64,000 bases of DNA from Branchiostoma floridae (taxonomy: Eukaryota; Chordata; Leptocardii; Amphioxiformes; Branchiostomatidae), in the NCBI RefSeq assembly GCF_000003815.2, contig NC_049987.1:18878383-18942382 (forward strand). Reading direction: 5' to 3'. The translations under genes and the position numbers were made by a program. This document shows, in pieces, positions 48,491-60,518 of the stretch. The notes under the pieces were generated by a model. It was not told the DNA's origin and did no database searches. It saw nothing but the letters and a program-made list of their open reading frames with translations. Positions within the stretch are counted from its first letter, which is position 1, and every line of letters starts with the position of its first letter.

Positions 48491-50825
48491 AGTTGTTCGG
48501 CCGAGTAAACATGAACCTTAGCATGTCCAATTTACCGAATTCTGGAGGCTAGGATATTGTATTTATGTCACATGCATTATGGATATGTCAGAGTCTTCTT
48601 CTGCTGTGCGTACATGTGGCCGACAGGGGGCGCTGGGACCTGCTGTGGCATGACGGCAGAGTGATGACAAGTGATCAAACATTTGTGTGGGTTCAGACGT
48701 GTTCTTTTCCTAAATATACGAATAGTTATTAAGACATATTTGCCTCCGAAAAATCTGTGCTATTTTCATGAGGAAAACATGTCAAACAAATAAAGACATA
48801 GGTAATCATAAGTAATCATTGTCTAATAGTAGTGTCCCACATTCTAGAAAGAATCCACTATTCTCTTTTGTGTTTGTATTGCATATACCCGGTAAACCGC
48901 CGTATTAACAAGATGTATTAGACACACCAGGCTTGTACTGAAAATACTGCACATCTGGCCTGGGCACTAGGGGTGGGTACTGGTACAGAAAATACAGGTC
49001 CAGGTCCGGTCCAGAGGATCAGGTCCAGGTTTGGACCTGAACGATTCAGTATGTGAGAACATGTGAATGGGCGATACTCAAAACAATAGTCCATTTTGCA
49101 ACATAGAAATCTGTTTAGAGGAGTATTCGACTCCCACTGGCATTTCAAAATCCTACAAGACTCAACTCTACTTCGCTCTTGTTACTTTTCCTTGACCGGT
49201 AAGCCCCGAAACGTGTGAATTCATAATCATATAATCTGTTCATTTTCCAATAGGTCCAACATCTGGTCCACCAAATTTTTTCAGGTCCGGATTTGCTGGA
49301 CCGGTCCAAGAAAAAACGATTTTGTACCGGTGTCACAGCGTTTTCGCCCCTCTTTAGCGTCCCCCCCCCCCAAACATTATGAGTACTTCTCGGAGGTGTC
49401 TCAAGACCAGTTGGTTGCTACATATTAGGTGCGCTACCTGGTAATATACTACATCTGATAGTGACATAGTTGGTGTGTTACCTGGTACCTATATGGCACC
49501 TTATTACTGTAAGATGTCATACCTCGAAAGTCGATACTATATTGTTCGGTTCAAACAAGATATTGAAATGAAAAAGACCATTTTTGCAGCTGAGGTGGCT
49601 TAAAAACACAGTGCTAAAGTATTGCAAACGTATAAATGAACACCGTCTATGGTACGGAATACGTCAGCTATATGTTTTCAATTTGTCACAGTATTTTCTT
49701 TCTGCTGGAAACATTTCCAATTAAAGCACTAACAAAAACACAAGTGAATAATAGTTTCTCACTTTAAACACTATCTACGCGCAAGTTGACATACCTGTTT
49801 CTAAATGCTACAGCAGCACTGGTAAAGTACCAGTCTTAAGAAACACGTGTAAACGCACCAGTTCCTAAATACTAGAAAAACAGTCATATTGGAGGTGAAG
49901 ATACCCCTTGGCCAGGTGCATATACCAAAATGTGCGTTATTCTAATGAATACCTTATTTGCATAATTAATAAAGAAATTACATAGTTCTTTTTTGGTCAA
50001 TTAATGGTAGAGACTTCATATTGGAGATATATAGGTTGCTTGGGGACAGGTGAATACAATGAAATGTATCTTATGTCGAGACTCAGGTATATCGCTGTGA
50101 CACCGGTACACCGTCCGGGTAGTAGTTCGCTCATTCTTACTCAAACATACTCATATACAAATGTACATGATGACCAGCCCTTCCAGCTCTGTCCTGCCAC
50201 TTGCTACATAATGTAATCAAAAACCACAGACTGTCTGGTACTTAACCAGCAACCATGGTGATGGTGGTCTGGACTAGGTCATTGACTTTATGTTTGGAGA
50301 AGGAAACGAAGGAAAACAATATGTTTCCCTTCCATGAAGGTAAAGACAACAAAACAGGCGAAATGTAAACAAATTCTATGTATGAAATCTGTTGAACAAT
50401 GTCCTCTGTCATAGCCATAGCCTCTAGTGGAAGTAGGTGTTAACAAGAAGACTAGGAAAAGACACTTACAAAAGAGAGTTCAAACCATTCCTTCCTTTAT
50501 TCAGACTACACACACAAAGGTTGACACATTTTCGTTGTTCCCTCAACATCTTACGCACAGCAAGAGTTTTACTTGTAGTGAGGTCTTATGGAATACTGTC
50601 TGAAAGTTACAGATTAACTGCAACCTTCAATTTGTTATCTAACTTCAAAAGGACAACTTGGAGAAATTACAGATACTGCAAGATTGTATGCTTTTCTTAA
50701 AAGGGAAAATGGCAAATACCCCCCAACTGAATATTCTTGTCTACAATAAGTAGAACTGTATATATTTGTGTATATTTAGTCATGAGAGATTATGATTTTA
50801 CTATAGGATCTTGGTCACGTGTTTT
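48491..50825. other. non-coding stretch with repeat copies
   Basis: Contains a truncated SINE body at 48858-48958, a decayed copy of the 'AGGGGTGGGTACCGG' element at 48967-49342 and a dispersed repeat at 50150-50340. No gene other than the 3' flank of OSCP. Confidence 0.55.
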
Positions 50826-53800
50826 CTACAAGGGTTGGCGTATGAGCGCCGCCATACGGTTGATTTTGCTGGCCGTGGACATGTCGACGAACCGGTCCCC
50901 AACGTTCACCACCATCCCACCAATCAGAGCGGGGTCCACCTGTCGGAAGAAGACAAATACCGTAAATGGTCGCGACGTCACCGCGAAAACAAAATACTGT
51001 CATGAACATGTGTTTCCACTGTGTTACCACTGTGCTACAGAAAAGACCAATCCTAACTGTCCATCATAATTAGCAGTTCAGCCAATAAGAGAATGGCAAT
51101 TAGTTGTTTGACCAATGAGGGAGTGCCTTTATTTGCATTGTAAATATATTTACTTTACATTTATACATTTTAACAGAGGTGGGCTGGGCCATGGGACCAT
51201 TGTTTCAACTGTGAACTTAATATACAGGAAAATCTCATTTCCCCTCCTACAATGAAATTTAGGTCCCACAAAAAATAACAAATTCAAACTGGTCAAATCT
51301 TCAGCATTCTCACTACAAATTTTGTTGTCCATTACTATAGTCTTACAAATAGTAATGAATAAGATTGCTTGGAACTAACTTATTTCTTACAATAAGAAAA
51401 GATAAAATGGCTTGAAGACAAAAAATTGCTTATGACATAAAATGACATAAAATCTGCAAGTGAATTTTTAGTGGTTTCTTTGATATTTCAAAACATCTAC
51501 ATTGTGTTTGTACCTACACAATCTTGTCATTGTGACAGTAGAAGTGTATGGTATTTCTATGGAAAAAGGCCAACATCTTTCAAACACCTTGACAATTTTT
51601 TAGAAAGATTTTGATTCATCAAGACTGACCTTTGTGTTAAGTTTGAGGGTTTCTCCCTTCTTAAGGAACATCTTCAGTGCTTCTTGTAGACTCTTCATGG
51701 TAGATGCATCCAGAGCCTACAAAACATATCGAACAACATCACCAACATGTAGTAACAGACATCTTGGATACAAGCATTTGCACTGATACAAGTAATTGCT
51801 TCTTTAGTTTTTAAAGAAAAAAGGGACGTGTCCTGTTACTAGTGTTAGTGTATTGCAAATCTTGTAAGGTTGGAGACGATCTATTTTTCCCATTTTTCAC
51901 CATGAACTCTTTTTGCAAAATCATGACACCACAATGTAGGATATGTGTTACTTGTGTGCTTATATTAAAGCATGGCCAGGGTTGGACAAGTTTTCTAAAA
52001 TTTACTTGTCCTATCGGGCAAGCACATAAAAAATTTACTTGCCCGGACCAACTTTTCACTTGCCCGAAATTCAAATATAACTGTTATATGCTTTTTCACT
52101 TCGAGCAATGGAATTCTTATTATTGCCTCTATTTTTCTATGCTTGATGTCATGACTGTAAAAGTAACAAGCACATCAAAATCATACTCAATGGAAAAATC
52201 TTACTTGCCCGATCAGGCAAGTGGGGTAGGTCATGCACTTGCCCAATCAGCACTTTCACTTGCCCTGGACAATAGGGCTAGTGGACTTGTCCAACCCTGA
52301 TTGTAAAAGTCACCCTTTTCCCTCCTAGCACAAAATCAAGTCCCCATGAAAATAAACAAATTCAAAATACCAGAGATCCCCTAATTCTGAAGAGATCTCT
52401 TGGACAAAATAAGCTGCCAACAGTAAAACTGTTGAGTAGAACAGAATTTGTCGCGTCGCCCCTACCTTGGCAGTGGTGACCTCACAGATGACCTCCCCTC
52501 TGTGGGCGCTCATGATGTCACTGAACGTCTTAGCCACGCCCGAGACCACGCCCAGTCTGTTGTTGTCTCCCAGTAAGTCTGATGTAATAAACAATACAAC
52601 ATTATATAACACAAACATTACAAGCACCCCTTGATAAAAAAACAAGCTATATCTATCCACATTCAAAACTCACTGAAACGATAGAAATTCTATGTTACTG
52701 ACAAATTGAACCAATCATAAGCCTTGTTACAACTTTTAAGTTGTGCCAAGTACACTCTTATCCCTTTGAATGATATGCCTTGTGGACGATGACCTTTGAG
52801 CTTTGACCCTGATTACATTGACCAATCATGAAACTTGATTGTATAAACTGATTAACACACTTACCAACCAGGTTGGTGACAAGAGGAGAAGCTTTCTGTT
52901 CCTTCAGGACACCCAGAACAACAGCTGAGAAGGAAGGAAAAACAACTTTACATGGTTACAAAATAAAATTTACATGGTTACAAAATACTGTATCTTAAAG
53001 TTAAGGCTGCTAATGTGTCACCCTTAGTAATACCTTAGCAAATGAACCAATCAACCGGGCATTTTGGAACAGCAAACACAGTAAACGGTATTGCACAAAA
53101 ATTGGTACAACTACGGTTAAGACCACTCAGGGGAATAATATCTAATAAAATCTGGTCTATGTGGTCACTGTAGACAGGATTCATAATATGTGTCAATGGG
53201 AAATTTATCTAAGAGACCACTAAAGGGCAGTGTACAAAATACTTTTCTGAGCAAGGTTGCACAGTGTGCAACCTGGGGCAAAAACTAGGTTGCACATCTT
53301 ATTTCAAGTTGCACCACCTACAATTGGCTAATTTCTGAAAAAAAGGTACAATACCTGCATACATACCTAACCTCTTACTATCATGTTACTTTACTACTTC
53401 ATGACAACAAAATCAAGTTCTGAGGCTCAAAATCTAGGTTGCGCACTGTGCAACCTGAGTTTAGAAGTAAGTTGCACCAAGCAAAAAGTGGTTGCAATGT
53501 GCAAGTGGTACTTTGCACGCTGAAAGGCTGAAAAAAAATAAGATGTCATATTTGCCACGTGGTCCTTATGTAAAGGTTGTCACTTGTAAATTTCTTAAAC
53601 AAAAAGATAGTAAACAGTGACCTCCCAATGCATTTTCCTGCCAGCCTGTGGGAACAGCTTTGGACCCAAGCCAAACCAACCTTCCCATCCTGCCAGTCTC
53701 CAGTTACACCATCTTCCACCTCACATCCTGTCACTCTACAATATTCACATAACTACACCACGATATTCAGACAGATCACAAACAATACCTCCATTTACAC

Positions 53801-55725
53801 GGAGGTAATTACAAATGCTTACATTTCTTTTCAGCCCTAGTAATGATGGGGTTCTTGAGTAGGTCCTGTAGGTTGGTGTTGCCATCGATGACACCCTAAA
53901 GTACAATGGAAAATAAAACAGAACCTTTCAACCTAGACAAATTCACCAACTGCTATAAATACACGTTTTCATACACACAAGTCAAGAAAGTAACAACTTA
54001 TCACAAATGATTTTCGGTTTCTGTATAGCTGGTACAACCGCCCTTCAGGCTTTTCAGCAAAATACAAGACTGTAATAATGACTGAAATACATATACAAAT
54101 AGAATACAATATGGTGTATTCCAAGGTACCAGCCCGACTCAGTGGAGTGCATGGAACTTGCATTCTTTTTAATCTATGGAAGGCTGTATATACAGAAAAT
54201 TATCTCCCTGTCTGGAACTCCTGTATCAAACTTTCAAAGGCATTTATGACATAAAAGAAATTACGGTACGCAATTTTCTTGTATATATGATAAAGGAAAC
54301 AATACGATTGTAGTTTCCGAACACTAACCTGAAGTGCATTGAGATCTTTCTCAACAGCGTCCAGTTTCTTCTCCTTGCTGGCAGCTGAGTACAGCGCCGT
54401 AGCGTAGCGACCGGAAACACCGAACACCTGGATCGGAGCCTACAATGGGGGAGGGGGGTTGTATACATAATAATGAAGACAACTGTCCAGACATTTCCAC
54501 CACCAAAATAATGGGCTGATGTCTCAAAATTTACATTTGTAGCAAAGTGAAAAATAAATCTAGATCTTACCGGTACATGTACTCATGGGTATGATTACTG
54601 TTCTGTGCAGAAGTGACTGTGAAAACCGTAGCTTTGGAAATCTCACAAAATATTTCAGGATTTACAGTATTTCAAGTCTACTAGTACTACTGTGCAGAAC
54701 TAAGGCTGCGTACCTAAAGTAAAGGTACTATTACTAGGTACAGACACAGGTACTGGTACAGAGGTTTAGGTACAGGTCCAGACCTGAACAAAACTGAATG
54801 AAAATGAAATGCAAGCACATCCCTAGACATGGACTTAGGGTAGAATCTCATGGCTATCTGTACAACTGCCCGGCAGCCTCGCCACTGCACACTTTTTTTA
54901 ACAAAGCCGAACTGGTCATCACACTCTACTCTTTACGATAAATGTGTTGGGTTCTTTTACATGCAGAGGTTTGACCCTTGCTGCCAATGCCTTAACTCCA
55001 GCACACACAATTATCTTAATCATTTCCAGTTGAACTGACTCCTACCTTGACCATAGCAGCTGGCCTAGCAGCTGATGTGCTGAGGCCCCTCACCTGTAGG
55101 AAAAAGGAGACACAGTTAGGTACAGGGGAAAACATACTATCGGGGATATATGACAGGGAAACTTTGACTTAAAATGCATACTTGTTGACTTAAATTCCTT
55201 TTCAGATGGAAACCAACTTCATAGACTATAATACATCAATTCAGAAATTCTTTACGTGATCTAAAGAAGTCAAAGCTCAGTAAAAGCTACCCAAAATACA
55301 TGATTTTCATATGTGTGAATTAAATTTATAATTTTGTCCGTGAGTTTTACATTTTTTGCACATCAGTTTGTAGCTGAAAATTGCATCATTTCTGTAATAT
55401 ATTTCTTCAAAGACACATATTGCAGTCTTTGTGTAAGGTCAACAAACACGTGCTGTCAAAAAAACTCTAGAAATCGAGCCATGACCTACAAAAATCGTCC
55501 CAACTTTTCCAGGACACGACAAGCCCCCCCTCCCACTCCTTGAAGGTCACCGATGTTTTACCGCCTAAAATATGTCGACGGCGTATTTTAACGCCACCTA
55601 AAGCTACCCGTGTATCTATATGAATATGAAAACTATATTTCTGTCCATATTAATCCGTAAAATATTATCAAAAGTGTAAAATTTCATCTTACCAGGAGGG
55701 ATAAAGAGTTAGACATCGCCATCAT
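50826..55725 (-). CDS. ATP5PO: mitochondrial ATP synthase subunit O (OSCP)
   Basis: OSCP sits on top of the F1 head of mitochondrial ATP synthase and links it to the peripheral stalk. Eight exons join in phase: 55725-55693, 55093-55046, 54439-54329, 53895-53823, 52924-52865, 52578-52466, 51716-51630 and 50939-50826. They give 212 residues, against 213 in human. The first residues ([11 protein letters not shown], then [16 protein letters not shown]) form a matrix-targeting presequence. The mature start [20 protein letters not shown] is diagnostic. Other family phrases are [25 protein letters not shown] and the C-terminal [16 protein letters not shown]. Two further ATGs in the first exon could serve as start. 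The gene is head-to-head with MRPS6, 246 bp apart. Introns hold repeat elements but no exon is damaged. Confidence 0.95.
51977..52299. mobile_element. hAT-like non-autonomous element in an OSCP intron
   Basis: Begins CAGGGTTGGACAAGT and ends ACTTGTCCAACCCTG, perfect inverted ends of the CAGGG type seen in hAT elements. Many internal ACTTGCCC and GGGCAAG words give extra foldback. No clear 8 bp target duplication is visible. Confidence 0.75.
53236..53520. mobile_element. palindrome-rich element in an OSCP intron
   Basis: GGTTGCACAGTGTGCAACCT and TTGCGCACTGTGCAACCT plus several AGTTGCACCA words give clustered inverted repeats over about 285 bp. Outer ends are not clear, so the limits are approximate. 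Confidence 0.45.
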
Positions 55726-55971
55726 GGCCGCCCGGCTTAGCAATGGTGAAGATGGGAAATGTGTTAGAAGCTCTCTTATTGGTCAGATATCGGAACTGAT
55801 TCTGTGAACCTTTCTCTAATTGGTCAAAAGGTAAAGGTGAAAGGTTACCAGTTCCCCGGATGTGTGAATGTCAGAAGATATCGGAAAGGACGTGGAAAAT
55901 ATTATATTTCTAGTTTGAAGAACTTGACAATTGTTATTGATAAGTGAGGTGTGGTTAGTAAGGTGCTGAAG
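55726..55971. promoter_or_regulatory. bidirectional promoter of OSCP and MRPS6
   Basis: Only 246 bp separate the two divergent start codons. Two ATTGG words (inverted CCAAT boxes) lie at 55778-55782 and 55819-55823, about 41 bp apart and each followed by TCA. Spaced inverted CCAAT pairs bind NF-Y in many divergent promoters. No TATA box is visible. The role is inferred from position and motif. Confidence 0.6.
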
Positions 55972-58478
55972 ATGCCGAGATATGAGTTAGTTATGATCAC
56001 AAAGGCCCTGGAACGGGTGAGTATGTCCTTTTTCTTCTTTTTTCTCTAGTGGGGAGGGGGGCAAAAGCATGTTAGCTGTGTTACCCATGCATGCATATGG
56101 GGAATAAAATTGTGCATGTGTTCACTGTTCCTTTGCTTTTGATATATTTTGTTCGACCTTTATTCAACCTTGATACATCGTCGGCCTAAATACCATTGGC
56201 TTTATTTTGATACAGCTATTCAACTGGATTGTTCACGGTTGTATCAACCATAACTGGCCAGAGAGTAGTCTTGTTGTTGCTTCATATCTTTTGTATACTG
56301 TAAATGCAGAAATGTTCGCGGTGGAATAATGTTCACGGTTTTCACGGTGACCACTTCACCGCGAACTTAAATCCACCGCGAACATTTTTCTAGTATAGTA
56401 TTAGATTGCAGTCTATGGTGTTACCGCGAACTTAAATCCACCGCGAAAAGTCCTTTTTCCCGCTACCGCGAAATTAAATCCCCGCAAACTTAAATGCATT
56501 TACAGTAATATGCAGAAATGTGCTGTAATAAAAATTTAGAATTTAAAGTTGGTACTTAAATTGCATAGTGAAAGGTGACATTAGTTATAATGTAATAAGC
56601 CCTTTGACAGAGATCAGAACGCAGCAATAGGAATTCTAGGTAATATGTCAAAGGTAAAGGTCTCAAAAAGGAAAACAAAACCTGTCTGTTATGCAAATCG
56701 AAACAATGGTCAAGACGAGGGCAGTTTTCTTTTCCAGGGCCTTTACCTTTGACATATTACCTAGAATTCCTGTCACTGCACATGCGTTCTGATCTCTGTG
56801 AGAGGGCTTATTTGTATATAGACAAAATAATTTACAGTCATTCAAAGACTGACTTGTGAACCTGTTTCTGATGTGTTTGCACAGCCTGAGACAGTGACAT
56901 TGGTAAAACGTGCAGTATGAAAAGCGCCTCCTAATGGCTGATAACAGTACTACAGTTGCAGTATACATGCTACCATAATACAGGTCCAGTTCAGGTCCAG
57001 AGGATCAGGTCCAGACTTGAACCAGCACCTGATTATTGGTAAAAACTTGTGAATCTGTTCTGATGTGTTTTTTACAGCTAGAGACAGTGACAGTGGTAAA
57101 ACGTGCAGTACAATCCCTGCTGGATAAGGGAGCCATTGTACGACAGATAGAGAACATTGTTTGAATATGTGTATGATATGTTTTTACAGCCAGAGACAGT
57201 GACAGTGGTGAAACGTGCAGTACAGTCCCTACTGGATAAGGGAGCCATTGTAAGACAGATACTGAGATAGAGAACATTGTTTGAATATGTGTATGATATG
57301 TTTTTTTACAGCCAGAGACAGTGACAGTGGTGAAACGTGCAGTACAGTCCTTGCTGAATAAGGGAGCCATCGTAAGACAGATAGAGAACCTGGGGGAGAG
57401 GAAGTTACCCTACATCATGAGGGCTCACTCAGAGAACTTCACTCAGGGCAGGTAAGATATACATCAACATGTAAGTAAGTTGAAAACTGGGTACAGGTAC
57501 AGAATATTCAGGTACAGGTACAGTCCAGAGGACTTGGTAAAAATGACAATCAACACTCCTCTTTCTTTTCTTGGGCCAGAAAGCCCCAAAGCACATGAAT
57601 GCCTGTCGGTATAATCTGTTCATTTTCTAATCAGTCTGAAATCCCGTCTACTGATTTTTTAGGTCCATTTTTTTTCCAGACTGTTCTTGCAAGAAAAAAA
57701 ACGTTTTGTACCAGTACCCCTACTGTAAACTTTTCTTTGTGGGTGTGACTTCTCCACTGCAAAATCATGACACTGTCAGATATGTGTTTTGTCATACTAC
57801 TGTATTACAGATTTGTCCCAACCAAGAACTCCAAACATCACGAAAAGTCTCCTTTCCCTTCTTTTTGCAAAGTTAGCATGTAAATAAAAATACATTACAC
57901 TACTGTACATGGTAGGAAAACCTGCTCTTTTTAAAAGGTTCCTTTTGGACAATGTAATTGTCCTCTCATCAATGAATGACTGGTTTGTAATTCAACAATA
58001 AATACTAGCACAGCCATCAAGGCAGCAGTGGGGCCAAATTCAATAACAGGCTTATTTACAAGACCTCAAGATTTTTCATTACTTAAAAGACATAACATTC
58101 TTACAAGTAAGAATTACAGCCTTCTTCAGAATTAACATTCACACATGCCATCCCCACAGATACTTTGTAGTAGAGTTTGACGGCCCCACCACCCTTGTCG
58201 GCTCCATGACACAGCTCCTCAAACAAGACCTGGACATCATCCGACCAAACATCCTCAAGAAGGAGGTCAAACTGTTCCCCGACCCCCCGTGTCCTGGCAT
58301 GGTAACAAAGGAACCGAACTATTACTCACCGAACCCTACAGCGTGGTTCGGCGCTGAGGACGTAAAACTCGAGAAGTATAATAAGTTTGATAAGCGGTTG
58401 CAAGTACGGAAGGAGAAGAGACAAGAAAGGAGGGAGTTAAGGAAACAACGGGAGAAAGAACAACAGGAGATGCAGTGA
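55972..58478 (+). CDS. MRPS6: mitochondrial small ribosomal subunit protein bS6m
   Basis: Component of the mitochondrial 28S ribosomal subunit, the homologue of bacterial S6, which binds 16S-type rRNA with S18. Exons 55972-56016, 57312-57451 and 58160-58478 join in phase to 167 residues. The start MPRYELVMITKALER and the following PETVTVVKRAV, ENLGERKLPY and YFVVEFDGPT are family hallmarks of the ferredoxin-like S6 fold. After about residue 125, where the human protein ends, there is an extra strongly basic, charged tail (KRLQVRKEKRQERRELR) likely to be helical and RNA-binding. Intron 1 carries tandem partial copies of exon 2 (56881-57300) and a MITE. Expression is probably shared with OSCP through the divergent promoter. 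Confidence 0.92.
56297..56507. mobile_element. intact 'TTCGCGGTGG' element in MRPS6 intron 1
   Basis: TACTGTAAATGCAGAAATGT at the left, AAATGCATTTACAGTA at the right, flanked by TA on both sides. Third intact copy of the family in the window. Confidence 0.85.
56597..56815. mobile_element. 219 bp foldback element in MRPS6 intron 1
   Basis: TAAGCCCTTTGACAGAGATC, AGAACGC, AATTCTAGGTAATATGTCAA and AGGTAAAGG appear at the left. Their complements appear in reverse order at the right, so the arms are about 70 bp with indels. No frame of interest. Confidence 0.75.
56881..57300 (+). pseudogene. three partial duplicates of MRPS6 exon 2
   Basis: Upstream of the true exon 2 (57312) lie copies starting at about 56885, 57078 and 57190, each preceded by an ACAG acceptor. 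The last two encode ETVTVVKRAVQSLLDKGAIV and then stop within ten codons. The copy at 57190 has a GTAAGA donor-like site after 60 bases (20 codons, phase 0). The first copy is short and is fused to a segment (AAAAGCGCCTCCTAATGGCTG) that otherwise lies in the 3' untranslated region at 58533-58553. Unit spacing is about 112 and 122 bp. They are best read as exon relics, though the 57190 copy could in principle splice. Confidence 0.7.
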
Positions 58479-60518
58479 TGTCATTATGAACCTTGAGGGA
58501 CTGTTACTGCAAGACTGCATTGAGATGTGTATCAAAAGCGCCTCCTAATGGCTGGTTACAGTACTACAGTTGCAGTAAAGATGCTAGCATATTTAAAGAG
58601 TGCTGTTTTTGCTCTGAAGGCAAGGATACTCAATCTATGTTTTGGAAAGGTAAATCCTGTTATAGTAAAACAGAAAGGTTAGATTTTTAGATTCCACTTT
58701 CAGTTTTCTGGAGAGAGTAGAAGAATGTAATCATTGCCATTTTTCTGAAACCTTGGTTTGTTTGAATTAAGGGTGGGTATCAGGACAGAAAATTTGAGTA
58801 CAGGTCTGACTCAGGTTCAGAGGATCACGTACAGCTCAGGACGGCATTTTATTGGTCCTTTTGGTACAAAGGAATATGTATGGTGGAGTATTCTATCAGG
58901 TCTGCTCTTATTTTTTTTCAGGTCTTTTTTTTGTGACCAGTCCAAAAAACGTGAATTCTTTACTGCAATGAACTGTTAGACATGTAACTGATGCAAACAC
59001 CTACGAGGCTGTTAAGGAGTCAGACCAAAAAGAGAGTTCCTTACATATGTGTATCTAATGATTGTTGAGAAGTTCCATTCATACGTAGAAAATTAAAGAT
59101 TACAAATACAGCATTTCCATTTCTTCTTCAGTATACTTTGATGAAAGTGGCTGAATGTCCTACCCAATCTCTACCATATACATTGTTCCCCTGCATTTAT
59201 ACACTCTAGTACATATAACACATTTGTCATCAGCCAAGCTAGAAAGTTATTTAGCATAAAACTATATACAAACAAAGCACTGCTCAAGCATACATATTGT
59301 AAATACATCACTTTTTGTGGTTATTTTATTTTCAGGCTCACAGAAGACATATAAATACAAACTGTCAGAAACCAAGTACAGTAAGAAGTGATATACCATC
59401 AGAGTATTAGCACATACATTTGTAATATTTAAACATAAGCAAAGGAAAATATTTTCATTTCTGCACACACTTTACTAATAAGCTACATGTCCATATCACA
59501 GAGAATATCACACAATAAGACTACTGATATTCCATACTAGTCATTACACTAACTATGTATCATGTTTGAACCACACAAAATATACAATTTACACATCATT
59601 TCCTGATACCACACAATACTTTATTTACTACTTGCTTTATCACATTCAAACAGATTAGGTAAGCACCTTTTGGTCCAAGTATAAAATTCAAAATCACAAA
59701 TCTAGCAAATATCATATGGTATAAAATCACCAAGGCCTAGCAAAGTTGTGAAATTACAAAGTACATGATATTATTGTCAAACATATCAATACTTGTATAC
59801 ACCTAGCACTTTGCAAATCTGGAATGGTTTAGCTCAGAGCATCACATCTTTTACACTTGTTGAAACACATCATCATTGGCATGTTCTTATGTAAAATGGA
59901 TTTTTAAAGTTCAAAACTGTTTGTCCAATTCAAGCGATCCTTGTGAATACTTAAAAAAATCCTGATGATGTGATGTATATACAATAATACAGGTGTTTGT
60001 GGAGGAAGTACAAGGCATTGAATGGTATGAGAAGGTATACATGTAGGTACGTTTTGCTCAGGACAATGCACAAGGGTCACATATCAAAGGAATGGGAGCA
60101 AGAGCACTTCATAAATGTAATCTAAAATGTGTCAAAATTGGTCCATTAGTTTTGTCTACTCTGGAATTTTAAACCCAATAGGAATTTAAGGAATGTCAAA
60201 GTGGAATTTGAAAACAAAATGGGATTTATCATTTATATTTCATGTCATTTATGACACCTTCATGAAGAGATGACATCATTTCTCTCTCTAAGTGTGTAAC
60301 TTATAGTCTAACCCAATTCAGATTAGTATACAAGATACTGTATGGATAGTGCTGATCTAGTCTGTGTGTTAAACACAGTATCTACTGCACTGAGCTGTAA
60401 CTGGCCCCTCCCCACAGAGGAGGCCGGTCGGGTGTTGGGAGGGCTGCTATAAGCGAGATTTAATCAGGCTAGCGCTGATCCAGCAATACAAAATCAAATG
60501 TTGTAGTCAAGTATGGCT
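58479..60518. other. MRPS6 3' region and non-coding stretch
   Basis: Holds the MRPS6 3' untranslated region, a decayed 'AGGGTGGGTA' element at 58767-58960, and AT-rich sequence to 60400 without a recognised gene. The part next to 60519 is probably the 3' untranslated region of the minus-strand NERD-helicase gene. Confidence 0.5.

Noticed and set aside
57005-57370. Minus-strand 121-codon frame over the MRPS6 exon copies
   Set aside because: Antisense of the tandem exon repeats; its internal repetition is explained by them.
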